Origin: Ruminococcus sp.
Lineage (GTDB): Bacteria > Bacillota > Clostridia > Oscillospirales > Ruminococcaceae
Assembly: GCA_015066805.1 (NCBI GenBank)
Contig: SVNP01000004.1
Coordinates: 1 to 64,000 of the forward strand
Reading direction: 5' to 3'
DNA: 64,000 nucleotides
Shown: positions 1-6,956 of the stretch, one piece after another
Position numbering within the stretch: position 1 is the stretch's first letter
Layout: each line of letters starts with the position of its first letter
Made by a program: the position numbers and the translations under genes
The notes under the pieces: model-generated
Databases searched by the model: none
What the model was told of the DNA's origin: nothing
What the model saw: the letters and a program-made list of their open reading frames with translations, nothing else

Positions 1-1
1 T

Positions 2-196
2 GAAGACGGTATACCAGGGATAAAGAAATGCGAATTCTATGCACTTCCTTATGTAGATGCATCTCTTCTCGCAAAAACAGAAGATTTATTTATCGTTGTA
101 CTTTCAAAAATGCTGTATACATTGGAGCTTAAACTTGGCGCATATAAAATCGCAGATTGCTATGTTCCCATAAGGAGAAGAAAATGGATATCGTGA
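2..196 (+). CDS. Hypothetical protein, 3' end only (5' end outside window)
   Basis: An open frame runs from the window edge to a TGA at 194-196, giving 64 residues of a C-terminus (ends IRRRKWIS). It overlaps the start of the next gene by 13 bases, and that gene's Shine-Dalgarno AAGGAG lies inside it, so the two are probably translationally coupled. No domain is recognised. The DNA is AT-rich compared with the rest of the window, as is its neighbour. Only the end of the protein is visible, so a chance open frame cannot be fully excluded; the overlap and ribosome site argue that it is real. Confidence 0.5.
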   Translation, partial: EDGIPGIKKCEFYALPYVDASLLAKTEDLFIVVLSKMLYTLELKLGAYKIADCYVPIRRRKWIS

Positions 197-930
197 AAGA
201 TGTATTGCTGCCACAATTCAAACCGGAGTTACGAAAATATGATGTTTGTATTTGTGTAATGGATTTGCTTGTACATTTGCATGGAGTACCATTTCTTTTG
301 AAGCAATTTTTAGCAGAAGATGGATGTGGAAACGATGTGTATGGATTTAATTTCCCCAATATCTATGAGCCATATGAATGTAATGAAGATGGATATTTTG
401 AATCTGGTGTGCAGTTTTATTATCATCGGCAAATCCAACTGATCTCAAATTGTGATTTAGCAGCCGTGGTTGAAGAGCTTTGTGCTGTATATCAAAAGCT
501 GAACCCGCATTTGTTAGAACCGACAATTGAGCCAATGATGCAACAAACAATATCCAAGTTTGGTGTGCAAAAAGATAAGAAAGCTTATTCTGTAACGGGA
601 AATGAACTGAGTGTGGGCGACCGAATCATTTCTTTTCCGCATTGCATTTATGCAGTAGAGTCCACAGAAACACAATTGCTGATTCTTTTGGAGATCCCGC
701 CCGACGGTAAAGAAACGGATAACATCTATGCTGTAGGCTGGGACGGTGCGATTCGCTGGAGAATCCAAAATCGGTCGGCATTTGAGAAATGCCATTCTCA
801 AATGCCGTATGTTGGTATGAGTGTTATGAACGAACACTTGAAAGTGATTGATTTTTGCGGTATCCGATATTGGGTAAACCCTGAAAACGGTCATATCATC
901 GAACGGGATACTGAAGGGAGATATTGGTAG
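184..930 (+). CDS. Hypothetical protein, 248 aa, AT-rich
   Basis: No family is recognised with confidence. The ATG at 184 is chosen over an in-frame ATG at 157 because AAGGAG at about 171-176 sits at proper distance from it. There is no signal peptide or membrane segment, so it is probably cytosolic. The last 100 residues hold aromatic-rich strands (VGWDGAIRWRI, CGIRYWVNPENGHII) of the kind seen in small immunity or SMI1/Imm-type proteins; that is an impression, not an assignment. It overlaps the upstream ORF by 13 bases. Both are visibly richer in A+T than the rest of the window, which suggests acquisition by transfer. A bidirectional terminator follows at 962-1006. Confidence 0.8.
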   Translation: MDIVKDVLLPQFKPELRKYDVCICVMDLLVHLHGVPFLLKQFLAEDGCGNDVYGFNFPNIYEPYECNEDGYFESGVQFYYHRQIQLISNCDLAAVVEELCAVYQKLNPHLLEPTIEPMMQQTISKFGVQKDKKAYSVTGNELSVGDRIISFPHCIYAVESTETQLLILLEIPPDGKETDNIYAVGWDGAIRWRIQNRSAFEKCHSQMPYVGMSVMNEHLKVIDFCGIRYWVNPENGHIIERDTEGRYW

Positions 931-954
931 GCTGCAAGTGTGCAGATACATCCA

Positions 955-1008
955 AAAAAGAGCCAACATTCGGCAGTTTATGGGACTGCGGAATGTTGGC
1001 TTTTTTGA
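955..1008. terminator. Bidirectional rho-independent terminator
   Basis: Stem GCCAACATTC (962-971) pairs with GAATGTTGGC (991-1000). An inner GCAGT/ACTGC extension is separated by a mismatch. TTTTTT follows on the plus strand and AAAAAA precedes it, so it can serve both the 184-930 gene and the convergent LuxR-type gene. Confidence 0.9.
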
Positions 1009-1069
1009 TCATGATACGGTATGCTTGGCAGGAGCTTCCCAACGGCAGGGGACGGTTTCGGGGTACCGA

Positions 1070-2728
1070 TTATGTCCAGTCTTCTTTGCCGTCGATATGC
1101 TGTTTCAGAGCAGCAAACCGCAGAAGCTGCTTACGGGAGGAGATCCCCAGCTTGCTGTAAATGTTTCGGTTATGATATTTCAGGGTATTTTCGGTAATAT
1201 GCAGGATCTCGGCGATCTGCTTGGCGGTTTTGCCCGAAAGATACAGCTCATACACACGATATTCGGCGGGGGTAAGGGTGCCCAGATTTTCCACAAAGAA
1301 CTGATAATCCTCGGGTACGATCTCCTCTTTATGCTTTTCCGCAAGGCGGTCGATCTCACTTTTTGCCAGATCATATTTGGCGGAGGCTTTTTCGTATTCC
1401 TCCTTGGCTTTGCGGGCTTCTTCTTCGGCAAACGCTTTTGCCTGCTCCAGCTCTGTGAGCTGCTGCTCATAGGCAGTATCCTTTTCTTCCAGAAAGGCAA
1501 AGAGGTCATCAATTTCACGGATATGGAGCTGGCGGCCGTCATTTTCTCTGGCCTTTACCTGTTCGATCTTTTTGAGGATGGGAGAAACGTATTTCTGGCT
1601 CAGCACGGTACAGCAGATGGCTGCAAGAATGGCTGCAATGAGGAAAATCAGGATAAAATGGAGCTGCCCTTTGCGGAGAAAGCGGTCATACTGAGCTTTG
1701 GGCAGCATAACGGCTACGGTGAAGGTTTCCTTGCCAAGCAGGATCTCGCTTGTAAGACCCACGCAGTTTTCGGTGCCAAAATCAAAGAGGCAGGAGTTTT
1801 TTTCTTTTTTGAGCTGCAAGCTGCTGTCGGTACGGTTGTATCTGCCTGAGCTGAACTGCCCGCTGCAGGTGCCGTTGTGTTCGTTGAGCAGGCCATAGAT
1901 CTCGCTGCCCCATGGGCTTTCTGTGGCCTGATAGGTCAGTTGGAACAACAGATCGGTGATCTCAAATCCGCAGACACCGATAATGGTATCGTTATAATCA
2001 CGGATGGGCACATAAATATATCTGGCTCGTTCCCAGGTATCGGGGATCTCTACCACGGGACTTAAGGCAAAATAGGTCCCGTCGGAAAAAACGGTATCGC
2101 AGGTTTCAAAAAAGGCAGTACTGCTTTCGTTTTTCCAACCGCTGTGGAAGGTGATGCCTTTTTCCTTGCCTGTGGAAAAAGAACCGCGGTACATGGAAAA
2201 ATCATTGTTTACGGTGTTTTCGGAGCAAAGGTTGATGTATTTGAGGTAGATGCCGCTGTAAAGGGTCGTTTCCGATTGGCTGTTTGCGGTGGTGTTCAGA
2301 AGATAGAAGGCTCCGCTGGCGGGGGCTACCTGCATATTCAGGTAAACCGAATCATACAGCTTGCTTTGCAGTGCGTTCAGGGCTTCGGGGTCGTTTTTCA
2401 GGTCAGCAAAGCGTTTGCCGTTTGCTGTGAGATGATCCTGAATGGAATGCTCAAGCTGCCCTGCAAAGGAGATGGCACAGGCTGCCAGTTCATCGCAATC
2501 ATGCTCAACGCGCTCCGAACAGGTTGTGAGACGTGCATCCAGATCATTCATGATCTGACGGTCGGCGGGGTTGAGGATGCCGAACAGGTTCAGCAGGATC
2601 AGAATGACTGCCGCAAACAGGCAGATGATGGAAAAGACGTAGAACGTAAAGCGTCTTCGCATGGAAAGTCCTTCTGTACGGAGCTGATGCACAAGACTTG
2701 GGAAGGCAAAGTATTTCAGTATTTTCAT
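1070..2728 (-). CDS. Membrane-anchored LuxR-family transcriptional regulator with extracytoplasmic sensor region
   Basis: The 552-residue protein has a membrane segment near residues 28-50 (FYVFSIICLFAAVILILL). About 300 residues of presumed extracytoplasmic, Cache-like region follow, then a second membrane segment near 360-380 (ILIFLIAAILAAICC). A charged coiled coil spans about 405-470, and a C-terminal LuxR/GerE helix-turn-helix lies at about 484-540 (LTPAEYRVYELYLSGKTAKQ, ITENTLKYHNRNIYSKLGI). It should read an external signal and bind DNA from the membrane as a one-component system. No kinase or receiver domain is seen. It lies 9 bases downstream of the solute-binding lipoprotein gene on the same strand, so the pair is probably one operon. 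The Cache-like label for the outer region is inference. Confidence 0.85.
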   Translation of the reverse strand: MKILKYFAFPSLVHQLRTEGLSMRRRFTFYVFSIICLFAAVILILLNLFGILNPADRQIMNDLDARLTTCSERVEHDCDELAACAISFAGQLEHSIQDHLTANGKRFADLKNDPEALNALQSKLYDSVYLNMQVAPASGAFYLLNTTANSQSETTLYSGIYLKYINLCSENTVNNDFSMYRGSFSTGKEKGITFHSGWKNESSTAFFETCDTVFSDGTYFALSPVVEIPDTWERARYIYVPIRDYNDTIIGVCGFEITDLLFQLTYQATESPWGSEIYGLLNEHNGTCSGQFSSGRYNRTDSSLQLKKEKNSCLFDFGTENCVGLTSEILLGKETFTVAVMLPKAQYDRFLRKGQLHFILIFLIAAILAAICCTVLSQKYVSPILKKIEQVKARENDGRQLHIREIDDLFAFLEEKDTAYEQQLTELEQAKAFAEEEARKAKEEYEKASAKYDLAKSEIDRLAEKHKEEIVPEDYQFFVENLGTLTPAEYRVYELYLSGKTAKQIAEILHITENTLKYHNRNIYSKLGISSRKQLLRFAALKQHIDGKEDWT

Positions 2729-2737
2729 GCTATGCCC

Positions 2738-4108
2738 TCACATATCTTTCTCGGAAAGCTGCTTCAGCTCTGCCAGTGATGCTGCTGCCAGCTCTTGCAG
2801 CAGGGCTTGGGGGTCTTCCCCTGCGGACACCCGTTCTATGTAACGGTTATGCGTAGTCTTCAGCACCAGCTTGACGTTTTGCTCAAAGCGGCTTTGCAGC
2901 TGAGAAGCATTGCTGTAAAGGGGCAGGGCATGGAGCGTATGACTTTGCAGCATATGGCTCATCATATCATACAGATCACGGCAGCTTTCCTTTTCTGCTA
3001 TGCTTGTATCGGCAAACAGGGCGGAAAAAGCCGCATCGGTTACAGGAAGATAGCCTGCACTTGTGACAAAGGGCAGGTTGTTTTCCGGTTGAGTCAGCCA
3101 TTTGGCAAAGATATATGCGGCGTAATTTTTACGGTCGTCTTCGCTTTTGACCGCAAACAGTCCGCCGCCCCGATGCACCACCGCAGGCTGTTCCGTGTGG
3201 AAGGTGGGGTAGGGCAGGGCTGCGGAAGTAATGCTTTCCGTGGTGTTATCGGGGTAAAACACCATCTCCGGCTGATAGAGGATATCGGCCGTGGAGCCGA
3301 TATTGGAGATGATCTCTCCGGTTTTCCAGCGGGAGGCGGCATAGCCGTCATCCAGGCAGATGCCGCCGTAAATGGCGGCCTTGCTCAGAGGCTCCCATAT
3401 GGAGGCAAAGGCAGGGTCGTTGAGGTTCAGCTTGCCTTGGATGATCAGTTCACTGTCATAGGATTTCATGCCGATATACGCATAGTTGTAAAAATCGTTG
3501 ATCTGCGTAAAATTCAGGCCATCTGACCACTTGTAGTAGAGATTTGCCGTTTCAAAAAAGCCGGCAAAGGTGGCAAGATCTTCGGTGGATGCGCCTGTGT
3601 CCGCTGCAAAGCGATCAAACAGGGTGCGGTTGAGGAACAGGGCTTCCGAGGATTTGGCAATGGGCAGCATCAGCAGGTCGTTATCAAAGCGGCCTTCTGC
3701 CAGAAACTCCTCACGGTACAATGCAAGCTCCTCTTCAGAAAAATAGTCGCTCCAGCAAAGCAGATTGTCTGTGCCTACGATCTCTGCCACTCTGGGGTAT
3801 GCGGTAAACAGGTCGGGCAGATGATCTGCGCTGGGTTCCCCCTTGGCGGCTGCGGCAAGGGCTTTATCAATGGCAGAGGAGCTGGTAACCGATACCACGT
3901 TGATAGTCACACCGGTTTCTCTGCCTATGGTCTCGTTAAATATATCGACTGTGTCGTTCAGGGGAGATTTGGTCTGGCTGCCATAAACATGCCACATAGT
4001 CAGCGTCACGGGATGATCCGCATCGGGCATTGTCTGTTGGGTACAGCCGCCGAGGCTCACCGCTGAAAGCAGTGCTGCTGTGATCAAAGAAATGGTTTTT
4101 TTCATCAT
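2738..4108 (-). CDS. ABC-type sugar solute-binding lipoprotein (family 1-like)
   Basis: The 456-residue protein begins with a lipoprotein signal peptide, lipobox LGGC with Cys22, so it should be anchored outside the membrane. The mature start (VTLTMWHVYGSQTKSPLNDT) is typical of extracellular carbohydrate-binding proteins. It should bind a sugar or oligosaccharide. No permease or ATPase gene accompanies it; the only partner is the membrane LuxR-type regulator 9 bases downstream. It may therefore act as the ligand-binding part of a sensor rather than, or as well as, in transport. That last point is inference from gene context. Confidence 0.85.
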   Translation of the reverse strand: MMKKTISLITAALLSAVSLGGCTQQTMPDADHPVTLTMWHVYGSQTKSPLNDTVDIFNETIGRETGVTINVVSVTSSSAIDKALAAAAKGEPSADHLPDLFTAYPRVAEIVGTDNLLCWSDYFSEEELALYREEFLAEGRFDNDLLMLPIAKSSEALFLNRTLFDRFAADTGASTEDLATFAGFFETANLYYKWSDGLNFTQINDFYNYAYIGMKSYDSELIIQGKLNLNDPAFASIWEPLSKAAIYGGICLDDGYAASRWKTGEIISNIGSTADILYQPEMVFYPDNTTESITSAALPYPTFHTEQPAVVHRGGGLFAVKSEDDRKNYAAYIFAKWLTQPENNLPFVTSAGYLPVTDAAFSALFADTSIAEKESCRDLYDMMSHMLQSHTLHALPLYSNASQLQSRFEQNVKLVLKTTHNRYIERVSAGEDPQALLQELAAASLAELKQLSEKDM

Positions 4109-4177
4109 ATATTCCCTTTCTATACGGGGGATTTACCCGTTGTACCATCTGTTGGGGTGCAGATATGTGAGGTTTCC

Positions 4178-4319
4178 CACCCTTTTTTGCATTTTGGGTG
4201 GTGTGTGTAGGCCGTGTTTGCGATATAATAGATCCTGCAAGGGTAGAAGGGAGTATATATCCTGTTTGCATTTGGGTACTCTGTTATGTTCCTGTGGGTG
4301 CGCCAACAGTCACAGGAAC
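4178..4319. promoter_or_regulatory. Intergenic control region between the divergent 4108(-) and 4389(+) genes
   Basis: The 280-base gap holds CCACCC/GGGTGG flanking a T-rich loop at about 4180-4202 and a good -10 hexamer TATAAT on the plus strand at 4224-4229 without a convincing -35 box. A 9-bp inverted repeat GTTCCTGTG (4288-4296)/CACAGGAAC (4311-4319) follows. The last could be an operator or a hairpin in the leader of the 4389 gene. No riboswitch class is recognised. Confidence 0.4.
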
Positions 4320-4388
4320 CGCCCATCTTATTATTTTACCATATTCTTGAGATTTCGTCAAGAATGGAAGAATGAAAAGGAGAAAGCT

Positions 4389-4847
4389 ATGGATTACATC
4401 GGCACATGGAAGCTGCACTCTGTTATGGTATTTGACGACAATGACCTACCTGTTTATCTGACACCCGAAGCATATCTGCATTCCCCCATGCCTTACATTG
4501 ATGAGTCCGATGAGGAGGCTGTTGCGGATGAGATGAAGGAACGGCAGAAGACCATCGGCATGAAGGCCAAGATCTGCGAGGACGGCAATCTGTATCTGCT
4601 GATGCCTTTGCCCGCCGGTGTTTCCCAAGCGGAGATCGACCGTGCAGTTGCCGCAGGCGTGATCAAGGTCATGGATGGCGCAATGACAGATGACCCCATG
4701 CACTGGGAGCTGCGTGACGGCGTGTTTTGGCTCAATACGGGTATGGCAGGGGAGATCATGGAGGAGCCCGCTGACGGCTGGGTACAGCCTGTGGATGAAA
4801 ACGGGTTCTTCTGCTTTATGAATTTCAGATTTATCAAGGAGGTATGA
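4389..4847 (+). CDS. Conserved hypothetical protein, 152 aa
   Basis: Starts MDYIGTWKLHSV. The ATG at 4389 follows AAAAGGAG at a normal distance; upstream in-frame starts lack a ribosome site. The beginning (YIGTWKL) and end (NGFFCFMNFRFIKEV), with an acidic middle, suggest a small lipocalin-like or beta-sheet fold, but no known family is claimed. It has no signal peptide. Only 3 bases separate it from the next gene, so the two are an operon and may work together. Confidence 0.8.
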   Translation: MDYIGTWKLHSVMVFDDNDLPVYLTPEAYLHSPMPYIDESDEEAVADEMKERQKTIGMKAKICEDGNLYLLMPLPAGVSQAEIDRAVAAGVIKVMDGAMTDDPMHWELRDGVFWLNTGMAGEIMEEPADGWVQPVDENGFFCFMNFRFIKEV

Positions 4848-4850
4848 GAA

Positions 4851-5450
4851 ATGGGCTTGTTTGATTCTTTGATGAAAACGGCGGGCGGTATGCTGAAAAA
4901 GGAGGCTGCCAAGGCAGCATCCGAAGCCGCATCTTCGGTAGGCAAGGGCAGAAATCACACGGAAAGCTTTACTTTTGCGGCTTTGCCTTGCAATCTTGCT
5001 GAGCTGCAGGCTTTGCCTGAGGCTGTATTGGATTCCCCTTTTAAGACTGCTGCGCTGACTGTTGCTGTGCTCTGTGCTTATGAAAAGGATCCCGATGCCT
5101 GCATGGAAATGCTGAACTTTCTGAAGGGACCTGCTGAGGTCAGTACATACGAAAAGGGCTTTATCAAGGAGCGGTTAAGCGGAAAATTCTACAAGACCTT
5201 CTCCTTTTTTGAGGGTGCAACCCCCGAAAACGGCTACAAGCCCAACACCCCTTATGTGATCAGGGTCAGCGAGAATCCCTACTCCTTTGATGAGGAAAAC
5301 TGGGCGACGCTGTATGTCACCAGCGGCGGTGCAGATCATCCCCGCCCCATTAAGCTGAGAAAAAAGCCCTCTGCCGGTCAGTGGTTCCTCAATGATATCC
5401 AGTGTCTTGCGGATATCCGTGTGCCTATCGCCGAGGATCCCTGGGCATAA
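4851..5450 (+). CDS. DUF6935-like conserved hypothetical protein, 199 aa
   Basis: The N-terminus is a short alanine- and lysine-rich helix (LMKTAGGMLKKEAAKAASEA). It is followed by a domain whose conserved phrases (LPEAVLDSPFKTAALTVAVL, LNFLKGP, FFEGATPENGYKPNTPY, GADHPRPIKLRKKPSAGQWF, RVPIAEDPWA) match what I recall of DUF6935, a family common in gut Firmicutes. Function is unknown. It has no signal peptide. It is translated 3 bases after the 4389 gene, and a strong hairpin follows it. The family name is from memory. Confidence 0.85.
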   Translation: MGLFDSLMKTAGGMLKKEAAKAASEAASSVGKGRNHTESFTFAALPCNLAELQALPEAVLDSPFKTAALTVAVLCAYEKDPDACMEMLNFLKGPAEVSTYEKGFIKERLSGKFYKTFSFFEGATPENGYKPNTPYVIRVSENPYSFDEENWATLYVTSGGADHPRPIKLRKKPSAGQWFLNDIQCLADIRVPIAEDPWA

Positions 5451-5467
5451 GAGCAAAAGAACTGAAA

Positions 5468-5497
5468 GGGGCGAAGGAGTCTGTGTTCCTTCGCCCC
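5468..5497 (+). terminator. Strong hairpin after the 4851 gene
   Basis: Perfect 11-bp stem GGGGCGAAGGA (5468-5478) with TCCTTCGCCCC (5487-5497). No T-run follows, so it may be a weak terminator or an RNA-stabilising structure. It ends about 23 bases before the next start codon, upstream of that gene's ribosome site. Confidence 0.6.
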
Positions 5498-5519
5498 TGT
5501 GCTTCAGAAAGGATATTCC

Positions 5520-6887
5520 ATGAAAAAAAGAAGATATCTTGCAATGATGTGCTGTGCGCTGGCTGCACTTTCGGGCTGCGGCGGGAATGTTGATTCCAAG
5601 GCAGACGGTACTTCTGCTGCGGATTCTATGGCTGCGGTTTCTACCGATGAACAGAAAACCACCACAACCACTGCAGATACCACGCAGACTACGACGACAT
5701 CTCAAACCTCTGCCCTGCCTGCGGATCCGGAAAAAGAATCACCGCTGCTGCAGCTTGAACAGCGGCATTTGTATCAGGCGGAATGGTCGGAGACGCATCA
5801 GATGGCTATGGCGGAGATGGAGTGCCTGACCGTTTATGCCGATGAAAAATGCGCCGCCAAATATGCGGCTCTGGCGCAGACCCTGACCGATGTTTCCGGT
5901 ATGCTGGAGGTCAATGCACAGCAGGACTATGACTGGCTGGTGGGTGCAGCCGAGGATACACTTCCCGAGGGTGCAGAAGGTTTTTTGCCTTATGTGATTC
6001 ATCTGGATACCAAGGTAAGACGTGCGGATGCGGCTGCGGTCAGTATTCGCTATGAAACCTATCACCGCAATCCATATGACGATGGCAGCACAAGTATCTG
6101 GGGCGGAACCTATGATCCTCAGACAGGCAGAGAGCTGTTTTTGCCCGACATCGTTACGGATATGGAGGCTTTTGCCGAGGCAGTAAGGGATGTACTTACC
6201 CTGAAAGTAGGAGCTGATGTGTTTTACAGTGAAAACAGCATTCAAAACTACTTCAGGGAATACGGTGCGGACGCAACCAACTGGACACTGGAATACAACG
6301 GTATATCTGTATATTTTGCGGCAGGTGATATTGCCACTTTGGATAACGGCGCAATGGAGGTTATGATCTCCTTTGCGGAATACCCGAGGCTGTTCCAAGA
6401 AAAATACACATTGGTGCCCGAAAGCTATATGGTTCATCTGGCAGCAGAGGTGCCTTTTTTCCCTGATCTGGACGGGGACGGCAGTGATGATGAGCTGATC
6501 GTATGGGACAGCTATGAGCATGACAATATTGTGGATGCCACATGGTATCTTTCTACCAAAGAAGGCTACTATGAGGAGCAGGTGATGGCATATGACTGCA
6601 TTCCTTACTATATCAAGGCGGCAGACGGAAAGCACTATGTATATCTGTTTGCAGAGCAGGGGACACAGTATTATTTGTATGTTTATGCCATCGGCAATGA
6701 AACCATCCGCAAGGTGGGTGAGGTGAATGTTTCCCCCTATTACAAGGATGGCGTTTCTGCTTTGCTGACAGATCCTCACCGGATGCATTTTGATGTTTTT
6801 GATGCAGAAGCAGGCAGCGGCGGCGGTGTTCCTGTGGGGGATGGTTTCTTTTATGTCGGAGCGGACGGTATGCCTGTGATGCAGTAA
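5520..6887 (+). CDS. Lipoprotein with DUF3298 (RsiV C-terminal-like) domain
   Basis: The ATG at 5520 follows AGAAAGGA. The 455-residue product has a lipoprotein signal (LSGC, Cys19) and then a Thr/Ser-rich linker (TTTTTADTTQTTTTSQ), so it should be displayed outside the membrane. The middle (about 75-310) resembles DUF3298 domains: strands around IHLDTKVRRADAAAVSIRYE and YDPQTGRELFLPDIVTD, then NISVYF-type strands. Such domains occur in RsiV-like lysozyme-binding and surface proteins of Firmicutes. The C-terminal 130 residues contain an acidic loop (FPDLDGDGSDDELIVWD) like calcium-binding VCBS or FG-GAP repeats. It reads in the same direction as the dockerin gene 69 bases downstream. A role in the envelope or lysozyme binding is inference. 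Confidence 0.75.
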   Translation: MKKRRYLAMMCCALAALSGCGGNVDSKADGTSAADSMAAVSTDEQKTTTTTADTTQTTTTSQTSALPADPEKESPLLQLEQRHLYQAEWSETHQMAMAEMECLTVYADEKCAAKYAALAQTLTDVSGMLEVNAQQDYDWLVGAAEDTLPEGAEGFLPYVIHLDTKVRRADAAAVSIRYETYHRNPYDDGSTSIWGGTYDPQTGRELFLPDIVTDMEAFAEAVRDVLTLKVGADVFYSENSIQNYFREYGADATNWTLEYNGISVYFAAGDIATLDNGAMEVMISFAEYPRLFQEKYTLVPESYMVHLAAEVPFFPDLDGDGSDDELIVWDSYEHDNIVDATWYLSTKEGYYEEQVMAYDCIPYYIKAADGKHYVYLFAEQGTQYYLYVYAIGNETIRKVGEVNVSPYYKDGVSALLTDPHRMHFDVFDAEAGSGGGVPVGDGFFYVGADGMPVMQ

Positions 6888-6956
6888 CAGGAGCTTTTAC
6901 GGCAGTGCAGGTATTGGATTGCGATCATAAACACCAAAAACAAGGAGGTCAGAAAA

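Noticed and set aside
4140-4320. Riboswitch between the divergent genes at 4108 and 4389
   Set aside because: Only two short inverted repeats are present; nothing matches a known aptamer core such as TPP, SAM, glycine or c-di-GMP.
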